From: Actinomycetes bacterium
GTDB lineage: Bacteria > Actinomycetota > Acidimicrobiia > Acidimicrobiales > RAAP-2
DNA: 18,622 bases
Reading direction: 5' to 3'
Assembly: GCA_021807655.1 (NCBI GenBank)
Contig: JAKBCT010000011.1
Location: forward strand, 1 to 18,622
Made by a program: the position numbers and the translations under genes. Positions 1-6,173 of this stretch are shown piece after piece (within the stretch, counting starts at the first letter, position 1; the number at the start of each line of letters is the position of its first letter). The notes under the pieces were generated by a model. That model searched no databases, was not told the origin of the DNA, and saw only the letters and a list, made by a program, of their open reading frames with translations.

Positions 1-1
1 G

Positions 2-307
2 TTGCTCGCCCCGATGGCGCCCCACCTCTCGGCCGAACTGTGGGAGATTCGTCACCCCGGCGAACCGTCGGTCCACGCGCAGCCGTGGCCGACGTCGGAC
101 CCTCACCTGACGACGGAGCAATTGGCGGTGATGGTGGTTCAAGTGAACGGTAAGGTTCGCGCTCGACTTGAGGTTTCTCCCACGATCGACGACGATGATG
201 CACGCGATCTCGCCCTCGCCGATCCGACCATTCGTACCTGGATCGGCGAGGGCGAGCCGACCCGAGTTGTCGTGCGGGCGCCTCGTCTGGTCAACGTCAT
301 CGTCTGA
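2..307 (+). CDS. leuS: Leucyl-tRNA synthetase, C-terminal fragment (5' end outside window)
   Basis: This is the last ~100 residues of leucyl-tRNA synthetase, the cytoplasmic class I enzyme that charges tRNA-Leu. The visible part opens with the end of the helical anticodon-binding domain (LAPMAPHLSAELWE, then a QPWP segment) and continues into the C-terminal domain with VQVNGKVRARLEV, which is characteristic of bacterial LeuRS. The catalytic HIGH and KMSKS regions and the editing domain lie upstream of the window. The reading frame is open to the window edge, so the real start is not visible. The stop codon shares one base with the ATG of the following metalloprotease gene, which suggests co-transcription. 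Family assignment rests on these conserved C-terminal motifs only. Confidence 0.93.
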   Translation: MLAPMAPHLSAELWEIRHPGEPSVHAQPWPTSDPHLTTEQLAVMVVQVNGKVRARLEVSPTIDDDDARDLALADPTIRTWIGEGEPTRVVVRAPRLVNVIV

Positions 308-891
308 TGGCTGCACGTTCCGCCTCGCGCACGTCCGTCGAGGTTCAACCACCCCAGTTCGATCGTCCCGAGGTCGAGATTCACGCGTCGACGCGGCGGA
401 CCAAGACGGGAGCGGCGCACTGGTCGGGGAGTCGCATCATCGTTCAGATTCCGGCACGACTGCGGGGTCGCGACCGTGACGCCTTCGTGGACGCACTGGT
501 AGAACGCGTCGTTCGCCACCGTCCCCAGAACGCCGCGGGCGACGCTGCGCTCGAGGAGCGATGTCGGACCCTCGCCGCGATGTACGCCGATGGCGTGACG
601 CCGTCGTCAGTGCGCTGGGTCTCGAATCAGCGAGCGCGGTGGGCATCGTGTTCGCCGGCGACTCGTGAGATCAGGGTGTCGAGTCGCTTGCGCCAGTGCC
701 CCGAGTGGGTGATTGACGCGGTGCTGGTTCACGAGTTGGCGCACCTGCACGAAGTCGATCACTCGGTGGCCTTTCACGAGATTGCTGATCGGTATCCGCG
801 CCAGCGCGACGCGTCGATCTTCCTCGAGGGCCTAGCGCTGGGCTTGGGACTCGCCGTGGAGACCGGCGACCTCGGCCCGTCGATCGACTAG
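307..891 (+). CDS. YgjP-like (DUF45, M48-type) zinc metalloprotease
   Basis: A 194-residue protein with the YgjP-like metallopeptidase domain. The zinc motif HELAH is at residues 142-146, with a third likely ligand at His152 in the DHS motif (family pattern HExxH...HS..F). Before it comes RARWASCS near residues 109-116, matching the family's RWGSCS signature. No signal peptide or membrane segment is seen, so it should be cytoplasmic. Substrates of bacterial YgjP-type proteins are not well established, although the domain is related to SprT/WSS1 proteases. The ATG overlaps the leuS stop by one base. Its own stop codon lies in a CTAG shared tail-to-tail with the PAC2 gene on the other strand. 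The first ~35 residues look poorly conserved, so a slightly later start cannot be excluded. Confidence 0.85.
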   Translation: MAARSASRTSVEVQPPQFDRPEVEIHASTRRTKTGAAHWSGSRIIVQIPARLRGRDRDAFVDALVERVVRHRPQNAAGDAALEERCRTLAAMYADGVTPSSVRWVSNQRARWASCSPATREIRVSSRLRQCPEWVIDAVLVHELAHLHEVDHSVAFHEIADRYPRQRDASIFLEGLALGLGLAVETGDLGPSID

Positions 892-1769
892 TCAGCCTCA
901 CCACGCAAGAAACGTTCGAGTTCCGCCGCGAGCTCTTCGGCGCTCGGGAGGTCTTCGGCGGGTGCCCCCTCGTCGGCGTCGACCGCCTCTTCGAGTTGTT
1001 TGACCATCGAGCGGTGATCGGGGTTGTTGGTGATCAGCTCATCAACGTGTTGGCGGGTCTCGTCGGCCGCCGCGCGTAGGTCGCCCGCGTCCAGGGTGAG
1101 TCCACTGATGCGCGCGACCCCGTCGATCAGGGCCGCGGCGGCTTGTGGGTACGACATGGACGCGACGTAGTGCGGGACTCGGGCCCACAGCGTCACCACG
1201 TCCATGTCTACCTCGGCGAAGCCGAGTTCGAGTGCCGCCGAAATTCCCGCCGGCACCTCGATCTCGCCACTCATGGTGCCCACGACGGTCAGCAGATGCG
1301 CGCTCGCCGCCGGCGCAGTGCCGATCACTCGAACCGGCCTCGTGTGCGGGGTCGGCGCGGGAAAGGCGCCGAGCCCGACGGTGAGACGGACGTCGAAGCG
1401 CCCCGCGGCGTCGGCCGCCACGTCGACGAAATCGCTCCAGTGAAAGTCGGGTTCGGGACCGACGAGGAAGAGCACGTCGGCGCCGTCGCGATCGTGGCCG
1501 TATCGCAACTGGATTTCGGGCCACGTCAACTCGGAGGTTACGCCGTCGATGATTCGCGCTACGGGTCGTCGGGCGCGTTGGTCGATGAAGTATTCGGTGT
1601 CGAAGGTGGCCAGGACGTCGGTCTCAATGGTCGACAGGAGCGTGGACATGGCCGTCGCGGCGCCCAGCCCAGCGTCAATCCACCCCTCGAGGCCGATGAC
1701 CAGCACCGGCTCATTGAGCGGCGGGTCAGCGAGGTAGATCACTCGGTCGTAGATTTCGTCGTCCATCAC
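888..1769 (-). CDS. PAC2 family protein (proteasome assembly chaperone 2-like)
   Basis: A ~293-residue PAC2-family (DUF75) protein. The N-terminal half has the family's LVIGLEGWIDAGLGA segment (about residues 23-37), and the middle has the alternating beta/alpha pattern of the fold. The C-terminal ~50 residues are strongly acidic (EEAVDADEGAPAEDL and onward) and probably flexible. PAC2 proteins act as 20S proteasome assembly chaperones in eukaryotes and archaea. Actinobacteria that have proteasomes also encode PAC2 homologues, but their exact job is not settled. Two starts are possible: a GTG whose GTGA overlaps the upstream stop by 4 nt, or the adjacent ATG at 1766. The tight overlap with the phosphotransferase gene implies one transcript. 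The family call is firm, the function open. Confidence 0.85.
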   Translation of the reverse strand: MMDDEIYDRVIYLADPPLNEPVLVIGLEGWIDAGLGAATAMSTLLSTIETDVLATFDTEYFIDQRARRPVARIIDGVTSELTWPEIQLRYGHDRDGADVLFLVGPEPDFHWSDFVDVAADAAGRFDVRLTVGLGAFPAPTPHTRPVRVIGTAPAASAHLLTVVGTMSGEIEVPAGISAALELGFAEVDMDVVTLWARVPHYVASMSYPQAAAALIDGVARISGLTLDAGDLRAAADETRQHVDELITNNPDHRSMVKQLEEAVDADEGAPAEDLPSAEELAAELERFLRGEAD

Positions 1770-2800
1770 GTCTCCAAAGTGCGGCTGGCTAGGTTGGCCA
1801 ATGTAGTGATATGCGTCGGAAATTCAAGCACGCTGCCCTGGTCGCCCGCGGTGGCGCCGGCTCGGTAACGCGCGTACACGCCCTGCAGAATGCAGGCCAG
1901 TTTCCAGTAACCGAAGGCCTGATAGAAATTGACGTCGCTGAGGTCGAGTGTCGAGTGGCGAGCGTACGCCTCGAGCACGTCGGCGCGCGTGGCGAAGCCG
2001 GGCGCCGTCGTCGGGGCCGCTCCGAGTAGGGCGGCCGTCTCGTCTTCGGGTTCGGCCCAGTAGACGAGCAGGATTCCCAGGTCGGCTAGGGGATCGCCCA
2101 GGGTGCAGATCTCCCAGTCCAGTATCGCCATCACGTTGCCACGTGCGTCGAGAACCGTGTTGTCGAGTCGGTAGTCGCCGTGGACCACCGTGGTGCCCTG
2201 CTGACGAGGTATAACGCCCGCCAGACGATCGCCGATCGCCTCGATCGCGCCGTGGTGATCGACCCCGTCGACGCGCGTTTGCTCGTACTGCGTGCGCCAG
2301 CGACGTAACTGTCGCTCGATGTAGCCATCGTGGCGCGCGAGGTTGGCGAGTCCCGCTCGGTTGACGTCGACGTCGTGCAAACCCGCCAAGGTCTGCGCGA
2401 GGTGCTCACCGATCACGGCACGAACCGATACGTCGAAGGAGGTCTCGGCTTGAGCGCGATCACGCAAGATCGCGCCCTCGACGAACTCCATGACGTAAAA
2501 GGGACGGTCGGTGACCATCTCATCGGTGCAGAGCCCTAGTGGGCGCGCGACCGGGACGCCGAGCGGCGCGAGCGCCGCAATGATGGTGTGTTCACGAACC
2601 ATGTCGTGCGCGGTCGGCAGCACGTGGCTCACCGGCGGTCGCCGCAGGGCGACGGACCGACCCGTCGAGTCGGTCACGCGGTAGGTGAGGTTGGAGCGGC
2701 CCCCGGCGACGAGTTCGAATCGCAGGGGTGCGACGAGCCCGACGTAGCGCACCAGCCACGCGGTCACCGGTTCGACGGCGATGCCGGGAATCGTCTCCAT
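1766..2800 (-). CDS. Phosphotransferase of the aminoglycoside phosphotransferase (APH)/ACAD10-like family
   Basis: A 344-residue APH-fold kinase. Residues 33-40 (GGRSNLTY) form the N-lobe nucleotide loop, followed by the LRRPP strand near residue 52. The catalytic Brenner motif is HGDYRLDN at 207-214, and the metal-binding motif is DWE at 228-230. This pattern matches the APH-domain proteins related to the N-terminal part of ACAD10/ACAD11, often found near acyl-CoA metabolism genes in actinobacteria, rather than true aminoglycoside resistance enzymes. The substrate is unknown, and I would not call it a resistance gene. I chose the ATG at 2800 over the upstream GTG at 2839 because a TATCCT -10-like hexamer ends 8 nt before it and the conserved fold starts soon after. 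It is the first gene of a two-gene operon with the PAC2 protein. Confidence 0.85.
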   Translation of the reverse strand: METIPGIAVEPVTAWLVRYVGLVAPLRFELVAGGRSNLTYRVTDSTGRSVALRRPPVSHVLPTAHDMVREHTIIAALAPLGVPVARPLGLCTDEMVTDRPFYVMEFVEGAILRDRAQAETSFDVSVRAVIGEHLAQTLAGLHDVDVNRAGLANLARHDGYIERQLRRWRTQYEQTRVDGVDHHGAIEAIGDRLAGVIPRQQGTTVVHGDYRLDNTVLDARGNVMAILDWEICTLGDPLADLGILLVYWAEPEDETAALLGAAPTTAPGFATRADVLEAYARHSTLDLSDVNFYQAFGYWKLACILQGVYARYRAGATAGDQGSVLEFPTHITTLANLASRTLET

Positions 2801-2814
2801 AGCCGGTGAGGATA
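2801..2814 (-). promoter_or_regulatory. Predicted -10 element and (near-)leaderless start of the phosphotransferase-PAC2 operon
   Basis: On the minus strand TATCCT (2814-2809) matches TANNNT and is followed by 8 nt and then the ATG at 2800. Transcription would begin at or within a few bases of the start codon. There is no Shine-Dalgarno sequence between them and no clear -35. It lies back to back with the thioredoxin promoter in a 62-bp divergent intergenic region. Confidence 0.55.
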
Positions 2815-2850
2815 ACAGTGCTTCGCGGTGTCCCAGCACGGCACCCCCGG

Positions 2851-2862
2851 TACGATGGGTGC
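2851..2862 (+). promoter_or_regulatory. Predicted -10 element with leaderless geometry before the first thioredoxin gene
   Basis: TACGAT (2851-2856) is followed by 6 nt and then the GTG start at 2863. A -10 hexamer ending 7 nt before the start codon places the expected transcription start on the GTG itself. No ribosome binding site is present. The same arrangement is repeated before the second thioredoxin gene. No convincing -35 is seen. Confidence 0.6.
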
Positions 2863-3186
2863 GTGAACAACGCCACGGACGCGACGTTTCGAACGAAGGT
2901 GCTGGAACGATCGGCCACGGTGCCCGTCATTGTCGACCTGTGGGCGGCGTGGTGCGGTCCCTGTCGAGTGTTGACGCCCGTCCTGGAGAAGGTGATCGCG
3001 CAGAGTGAGGGCTCGGTTGAACTCGTCGCGGTCGACGTCGACAAGAATCCTCGCACCGCTCAGGCGTTCGGGGTCCAATCGATCCCTTCGGTCTTCGCGT
3101 TCCGGGATGGACAGGTGGTCGACTCGTTCGTCGGGGCGCGCAGCGAGCGCGCCGTTCGCAAGTTCGTCGCCAATCTCCGTCGCTAG
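2863..3186 (+). CDS. trxA: Thioredoxin (single domain)
   Basis: A 107-residue classical thioredoxin, the usual family length. The redox site is WCGPC at residues 30-34, preceded by the VDLWAAW strand. The cis-proline is in QSIPS, and the C-terminal FVGA segment completes the fold. It would act as a cytoplasmic protein-disulfide reductase. An in-frame ATG at 2806 would add 19 residues that do not look like thioredoxin and would overlap the divergent promoter. The GTG at 2863 fits both the family start and the -10 spacing. It is about 70% identical by eye to the Trx domain of the next gene, so the two look like a tandem duplication that kept the promoter layout. The symbol trxA is used for type only, because other thioredoxin genes may exist elsewhere. 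Confidence 0.9.
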   Translation: MNNATDATFRTKVLERSATVPVIVDLWAAWCGPCRVLTPVLEKVIAQSEGSVELVAVDVDKNPRTAQAFGVQSIPSVFAFRDGQVVDSFVGARSERAVRKFVANLRR

Positions 3187-3216
3187 CACTCGGATCCACG
3201 CGAAATCGCCGCCCGG

Positions 3217-3228
3217 TAGAGTGAGAGC
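3217..3228 (+). promoter_or_regulatory. Predicted -10 element with leaderless geometry before the Trx-TPR gene
   Basis: TAGAGT (3217-3222), then 6 nt, then GTG at 3229, the same spacing as the first thioredoxin gene. The gap between the two thioredoxin genes is only 42 bp and contains no evident terminator, so read-through from the first gene is also possible. Confidence 0.55.
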
Positions 3229-3933
3229 GTGACCGACGTAACCGATGCCACGTTTAGCACTGCCGTCTTGGATCGGTCCAAGGCCGTGCCGGTGGTGGTC
3301 GATTTGTGGGCGACGTGGTGCGGTCCCTGCCGCACGCTGACGCCAACGCTCGAGAAGGTCATCGGTGAGACCAATGGGTTGGTCGAGTTGGTGAAAATCG
3401 ATGTCGACGCCAATCCTCGCGTGGCCCAGGCCTTCTCCGTGCAGTCGATTCCTTCGGTTTTCGCTTTCAAGAGTGGTGAGGTGGTGGACTCGTTCGTTGG
3501 TGCCCTGCCCGAGCACGCGGTGCGCGAGTGGGTAGCGAAGCTCGTCCCCGGTGCATCGGCGCTCGAGCAACTGATCGCGGCGGGGGACGAGGCGTCGTTA
3601 CGCCAGGCGCTCGAACTAGACCCGGTGAACGTTGAGGCCGCCGCGGCGCTGGGGGAGTTGCTCAGCTCACAGCAACGTTTTGACGAGGCTGAGGCGATTC
3701 TGTCGCCCCTGGCGTCCTCGGTGGCGGTCAAGACGATCTTGGCGCGGGTGCGTCTCGCGCGTGATGGCGTGCACTTGGATGGGGACGTCGACCTGACGCT
3801 CGAACACCTCCTTGAGCAGTCGGCCAGCAGTGCGCAGGCGCGCGAGAGCCTGCTGGTCTTTTTGGACGCCCTGGGACCGGACGATCCGCGCTACGTCACG
3901 TTCCGACGTCGCCTGGCGAGCCGACTGTACTAG
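3229..3933 (+). CDS. Thioredoxin-TPR protein, YbbN/CnoX-like co-chaperone
   Basis: A 234-residue protein with an N-terminal thioredoxin domain (residues ~1-106, active site WCGPC, cis-proline in QSIPS) and a C-terminal helical TPR-like region (~110-234) ending in FRRRLASRLY, the typical tail of actinobacterial YbbN proteins. The family is related to E. coli CnoX, a holdase that hands substrates to GroEL and DnaK. Unlike E. coli CnoX (SQHC site), this protein keeps a full WCGPC and should be redox active. The GTG start is supported by the -10 spacing and by alignment with the preceding thioredoxin. Placement directly after a close single-domain paralogue suggests duplication followed by fusion to, or loss of, the TPR part. 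FolP follows 2 nt after the stop if its first GTG is used. Confidence 0.88.
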   Translation: MTDVTDATFSTAVLDRSKAVPVVVDLWATWCGPCRTLTPTLEKVIGETNGLVELVKIDVDANPRVAQAFSVQSIPSVFAFKSGEVVDSFVGALPEHAVREWVAKLVPGASALEQLIAAGDEASLRQALELDPVNVEAAAALGELLSSQQRFDEAEAILSPLASSVAVKTILARVRLARDGVHLDGDVDLTLEHLLEQSASSAQARESLLVFLDALGPDDPRYVTFRRRLASRLY

Positions 3934-3974
3934 TAGTGCGTCGGTTTCGTCCCGCGCGGGCCGTCGAGGTCGCG

Positions 3975-4793
3975 ATGGGTGCTCGCACGTACGACATCAC
4001 GACGCGGGCGCTGGTGATGGGGGTGCTCAACCGAACACCCGACTCGTTCTACGCGCCGGCCGCCACGTTTGCCCTCGACGCTCTGCTCGAGCGCGCCGAC
4101 CGGCTCGTCGCCGAGGGTGCGGACCTACTCGACGTGGGTGGGGTGAAGGCGGGACCGGGCGACGAGGTGGGCGAGGCGGAGGAGCTCGAGCGAGTCGTGC
4201 CGGTCGTGTCCGAGCTGCGACGTCGCTTCGACATCCCCATCAGTGTCGACACGTGGCGGGCGTCGGTGGCCGCCGCGAGTTTCGACGAGGGGGCGCAGGT
4301 GGGCAACGACATCAGCGGCTTCGCTGACCCCCAGTACTTGCCAGTCGCGGCGAGGGCCGGTGCGACGGTGATCGCCACCCACATCCGACTTCGTCCCCGC
4401 GTCGCTGACCCGACGCCCTATTACGACGACGTCACCCGAACCGTGCGCGACTTTCTGGTTGACCGACGGCGACAGGCGATCGACGCCGGCATTGAAGAAC
4501 GCCGCATCGTGCTCGACGCCGGACTCGACCTCGGCAAGACCGCCGCGCACTCGCTCCAACTCCTGCGGGACTCGGCCGAACTGGCCGAACTGGGATCACC
4601 CCTGCTGCTCTCGGCGTCGAACAAGACGTTTCTGGGTGATCTCTTTGACCTGCCGGTGAGCGACCGTCGTTCGCCGTCGCTGGCGGCGATGGCCGTTGGC
4701 ATCGGTGCGGGGTGTCGCATCGTTCGAGTGCACGACGTGGCGGGAAGCGTTCGCGTACGCGATGCGCTCGCCCGAGTACTGGAGGAGGCGTGA
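3975..4793 (+). CDS. folP: Dihydropteroate synthase homologue, FolP2-type
   Basis: A 272-residue TIM-barrel pterin-binding protein. It has MGVLNRTPDSFY at residues 15-26, SVDTW at 90-94, NDISG at 111-115, the pterin-site lysine in LDLGK (~184-188), SNKTFLG at 215-221 and RVHDV at 251-255. Canonical DHPS condenses pterin pyrophosphate with p-aminobenzoate in folate synthesis. Here the pABA-loop motif, normally GGESTRPG, reads GGVKAGPG (55-62), and SRK is SNK. These are features of the mycobacterial FolP2 paralogue, which lacks DHPS activity, so the reaction is uncertain. The start is ATG 3975, preceded by GAGG 5 nt upstream. A GTG at 3936 would add 13 residues. The end overlaps holA by 4 nt. 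Confidence 0.85.
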   Translation: MGARTYDITTRALVMGVLNRTPDSFYAPAATFALDALLERADRLVAEGADLLDVGGVKAGPGDEVGEAEELERVVPVVSELRRRFDIPISVDTWRASVAAASFDEGAQVGNDISGFADPQYLPVAARAGATVIATHIRLRPRVADPTPYYDDVTRTVRDFLVDRRRQAIDAGIEERRIVLDAGLDLGKTAAHSLQLLRDSAELAELGSPLLLSASNKTFLGDLFDLPVSDRRSPSLAAMAVGIGAGCRIVRVHDVAGSVRVRDALARVLEEA

Positions 4794-5797
4794 CCGGCTC
4801 GTCGCTCGTCGTGGTGGGCACCGACGCGACCATGGTCTATGACGCGGTGCGCGTCGCCGTAGCCGGGGAGCTCGGGGAACTCGACGCGACCGCCGCCCTG
4901 GAAGATTTCACCGTGCGTGACGCCTCGACCGGTGAGTCACTCGCCGGCCGGCTCCTCGACGCTCTCTACACGCCGGCGTTGTTGGTCGCTCGTCGGGTCG
5001 TCGTTGTTCGTGACGCGCAGCACCTCACCGCGGACGAGGTGAGCTCGGTCATCGCGTGGATGGGCGACCCGATTCCGTCGACCGTTCTGATACTCGCGGT
5101 GGTGGGTGCCAAATCGAACAAACTCGTGAAGGCCGCGCAAGCGGTCATTGACGTGAATGTCTCCAGCAAGCCGGTGGATCGCGTCTCGTTCACGGTGGCG
5201 AAGTTCGTTGAACACGGCGTCGGCGTCGACGCCGCGCTCGCCAAGCGCGTCGTCGAGCGAATTGGCGATGACGTCGCCCGCGTCGACGCGCTGGCCAGGA
5301 CGCTGCACGCTATCTACGGGACGGCGCCACTGACGTTCGCGCAGCTCGAACCGTACCTGGGCGGTGCCGGTGACGTCCCCGAATGGGATCTGACCGATGC
5401 ACTGGACGCTGGCGAAGTCGTCGGGGCCATCACGGTCGCCCGACGGATGCTGGATTCGCGCGGGCGCGCTGGCTTACAGGTCGTCAACATCCTGCAGCGG
5501 TACTACCTGCGATTGGCGCGCCTCGAGGGGGCGGGCGTGCGCGACGCCGACGAGGCGGCGACGCTCTTGGGCATGAATCGCTTTCCGGCGGGCAAGGCAC
5601 TGGCTGCCGCGCGACGGCTCGGTGCCGCACGACTCGCCGAGGCCGTGCACCTGGTGACCCGGGCCGATCTCGATCTGAAGGGTGGCATTGACTACGGTTC
5701 TCGTGACGACGTCTCGGACGTGGACGTGACCGACCTCACCGTCATCGAGGTGCTGGTCGCGCGTCTGGCCCGCCTCAGCGCCAGCGCGCGACGTTAG
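4790..5797 (+). CDS. holA: DNA polymerase III delta subunit
   Basis: A 335-residue delta subunit of the clamp-loader complex, which opens the beta sliding clamp and loads it on primed DNA. The fold is recognisable from the N-terminal degenerate AAA+ region (LLDALYTPALLVARRVVVVRD around residues 55-75), the VDRVSFTVAKFVEHGV linker helix, and the C-terminal collar helices with RAGLQVVNILQRYY and DLDLKGG. The delta subunit normally has no working Walker A motif, and none is seen. The GTG start overlaps the folP stop by 4 nt and has a strong GGAGGAGG ribosome site just before it. The holA-rpsT-lepA adjacency is the usual actinobacterial order. Its stop overlaps the rpsT stop on the opposite strand. 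Confidence 0.92.
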   Translation: MTGSSLVVVGTDATMVYDAVRVAVAGELGELDATAALEDFTVRDASTGESLAGRLLDALYTPALLVARRVVVVRDAQHLTADEVSSVIAWMGDPIPSTVLILAVVGAKSNKLVKAAQAVIDVNVSSKPVDRVSFTVAKFVEHGVGVDAALAKRVVERIGDDVARVDALARTLHAIYGTAPLTFAQLEPYLGGAGDVPEWDLTDALDAGEVVGAITVARRMLDSRGRAGLQVVNILQRYYLRLARLEGAGVRDADEAATLLGMNRFPAGKALAAARRLGAARLAEAVHLVTRADLDLKGGIDYGSRDDVSDVDVTDLTVIEVLVARLARLSASARR

Positions 5798-6060
5798 TTG
5801 GCGTCAGCGCGCAGACCGTTGAGGCGGCGCATCAGGCCGCTCTTCTTGTTGGCGGCCTGATTCTTGTGAATGATGCCCTTGGTCGCCGCCATGTCGATGC
5901 GCTTGATCGCCGTGCGCAGGGCGACGGCTTCGTCGGGGGTACCGACGGCCGTCACGGCAGTCTTGACCCGGGTGCGCAACTCGGACTTGACGGCCCGGTT
6001 GCGCTCGCGCGCGACCTCGTTCTGCTTGTTGCGCTTGATCTGGCTCTTGATGTTGGCCAC
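5794..6060 (-). CDS. rpsT: 30S ribosomal protein S20
   Basis: An 88-residue, highly basic protein with the S20 signature: ANIKSQIKRNKQNEVARERN at the start and IHKNQAANKKSGLMRRLN near the end. S20 binds 16S rRNA early in 30S assembly. The open frame continues upstream, but the family start ANIKSQ places initiation at the GTG at 6060, with a GAGG site 8 nt before it. It is transcribed alone, divergent from lepA and convergent with holA. The two convergent stop codons share TTAG (5794-5797), leaving no room for a conventional terminator between them. The 55-nt leader may hold autoregulatory structure, as in other r-protein genes, but I see no clear fold. Confidence 0.95.
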   Translation of the reverse strand: MANIKSQIKRNKQNEVARERNRAVKSELRTRVKTAVTAVGTPDEAVALRTAIKRIDMAATKGIIHKNQAANKKSGLMRRLNGLRADAN

Positions 6061-6115
6061 GAAAACAACCTCGTTCGATAGCGGTGCCGTTGGTCCGGCG
6101 GGCTGAACAAGGCTA
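6061..6115 (-). promoter_or_regulatory. rpsT promoter -10 and 5' leader with Shine-Dalgarno
   Basis: On the minus strand TAGCCT (6115-6110) forms a TANNNT -10-like hexamer. It shares the 8-mer TAGCCTTG with the divergent lepA promoter. Transcription from about 7 nt downstream would give a ~40-nt leader ending in GAGG, 8 nt before the GTG. A second candidate, TATCGA, lies closer to the gene. So rpsT is leadered, unlike several neighbours. Confidence 0.5.
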
Positions 6116-6158
6116 GCAGAACCACCACCGGCCACGCTCACCCGCGCGCCACGGCGGG

Positions 6159-6173
6159 TAGCCTTGCAACACC
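6159..6173 (+). promoter_or_regulatory. Predicted -10 element of lepA (short or no leader)
   Basis: TAGCCT (6159-6164) is followed by 9 nt and then the GTG of lepA at 6174. There is no Shine-Dalgarno sequence in the gap, so the transcript is probably leaderless or nearly so. The 8-mer TAGCCTTG is the same as in the divergent rpsT promoter. Confidence 0.5.

Noticed and set aside
1143..1868. Plus-strand open frame opposite the PAC2 gene
   Set aside because: Antisense to a recognised PAC2 protein; no start signal or recognisable domain.
1766..2800. Antibiotic (aminoglycoside) resistance gene
   Set aside because: The kinase motifs fit the broad APH family, but the overall pattern resembles ACAD10-like phosphotransferases. 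Nothing in the neighbourhood suggests resistance or mobility.
3184..3191. TAGCACTC after trx1, identical to a CIRCE half-site
   Set aside because: No inverted GAGTGCTA partner 9 nt downstream, and it includes the trx1 stop codon. Probably chance.
2764..3570. Minus-strand open frame of about 268 codons spanning both thioredoxin genes
   Set aside because: It shows an internal repeat only because the two sense thioredoxin domains are paralogues in the same frame. It also crosses the divergent promoter.
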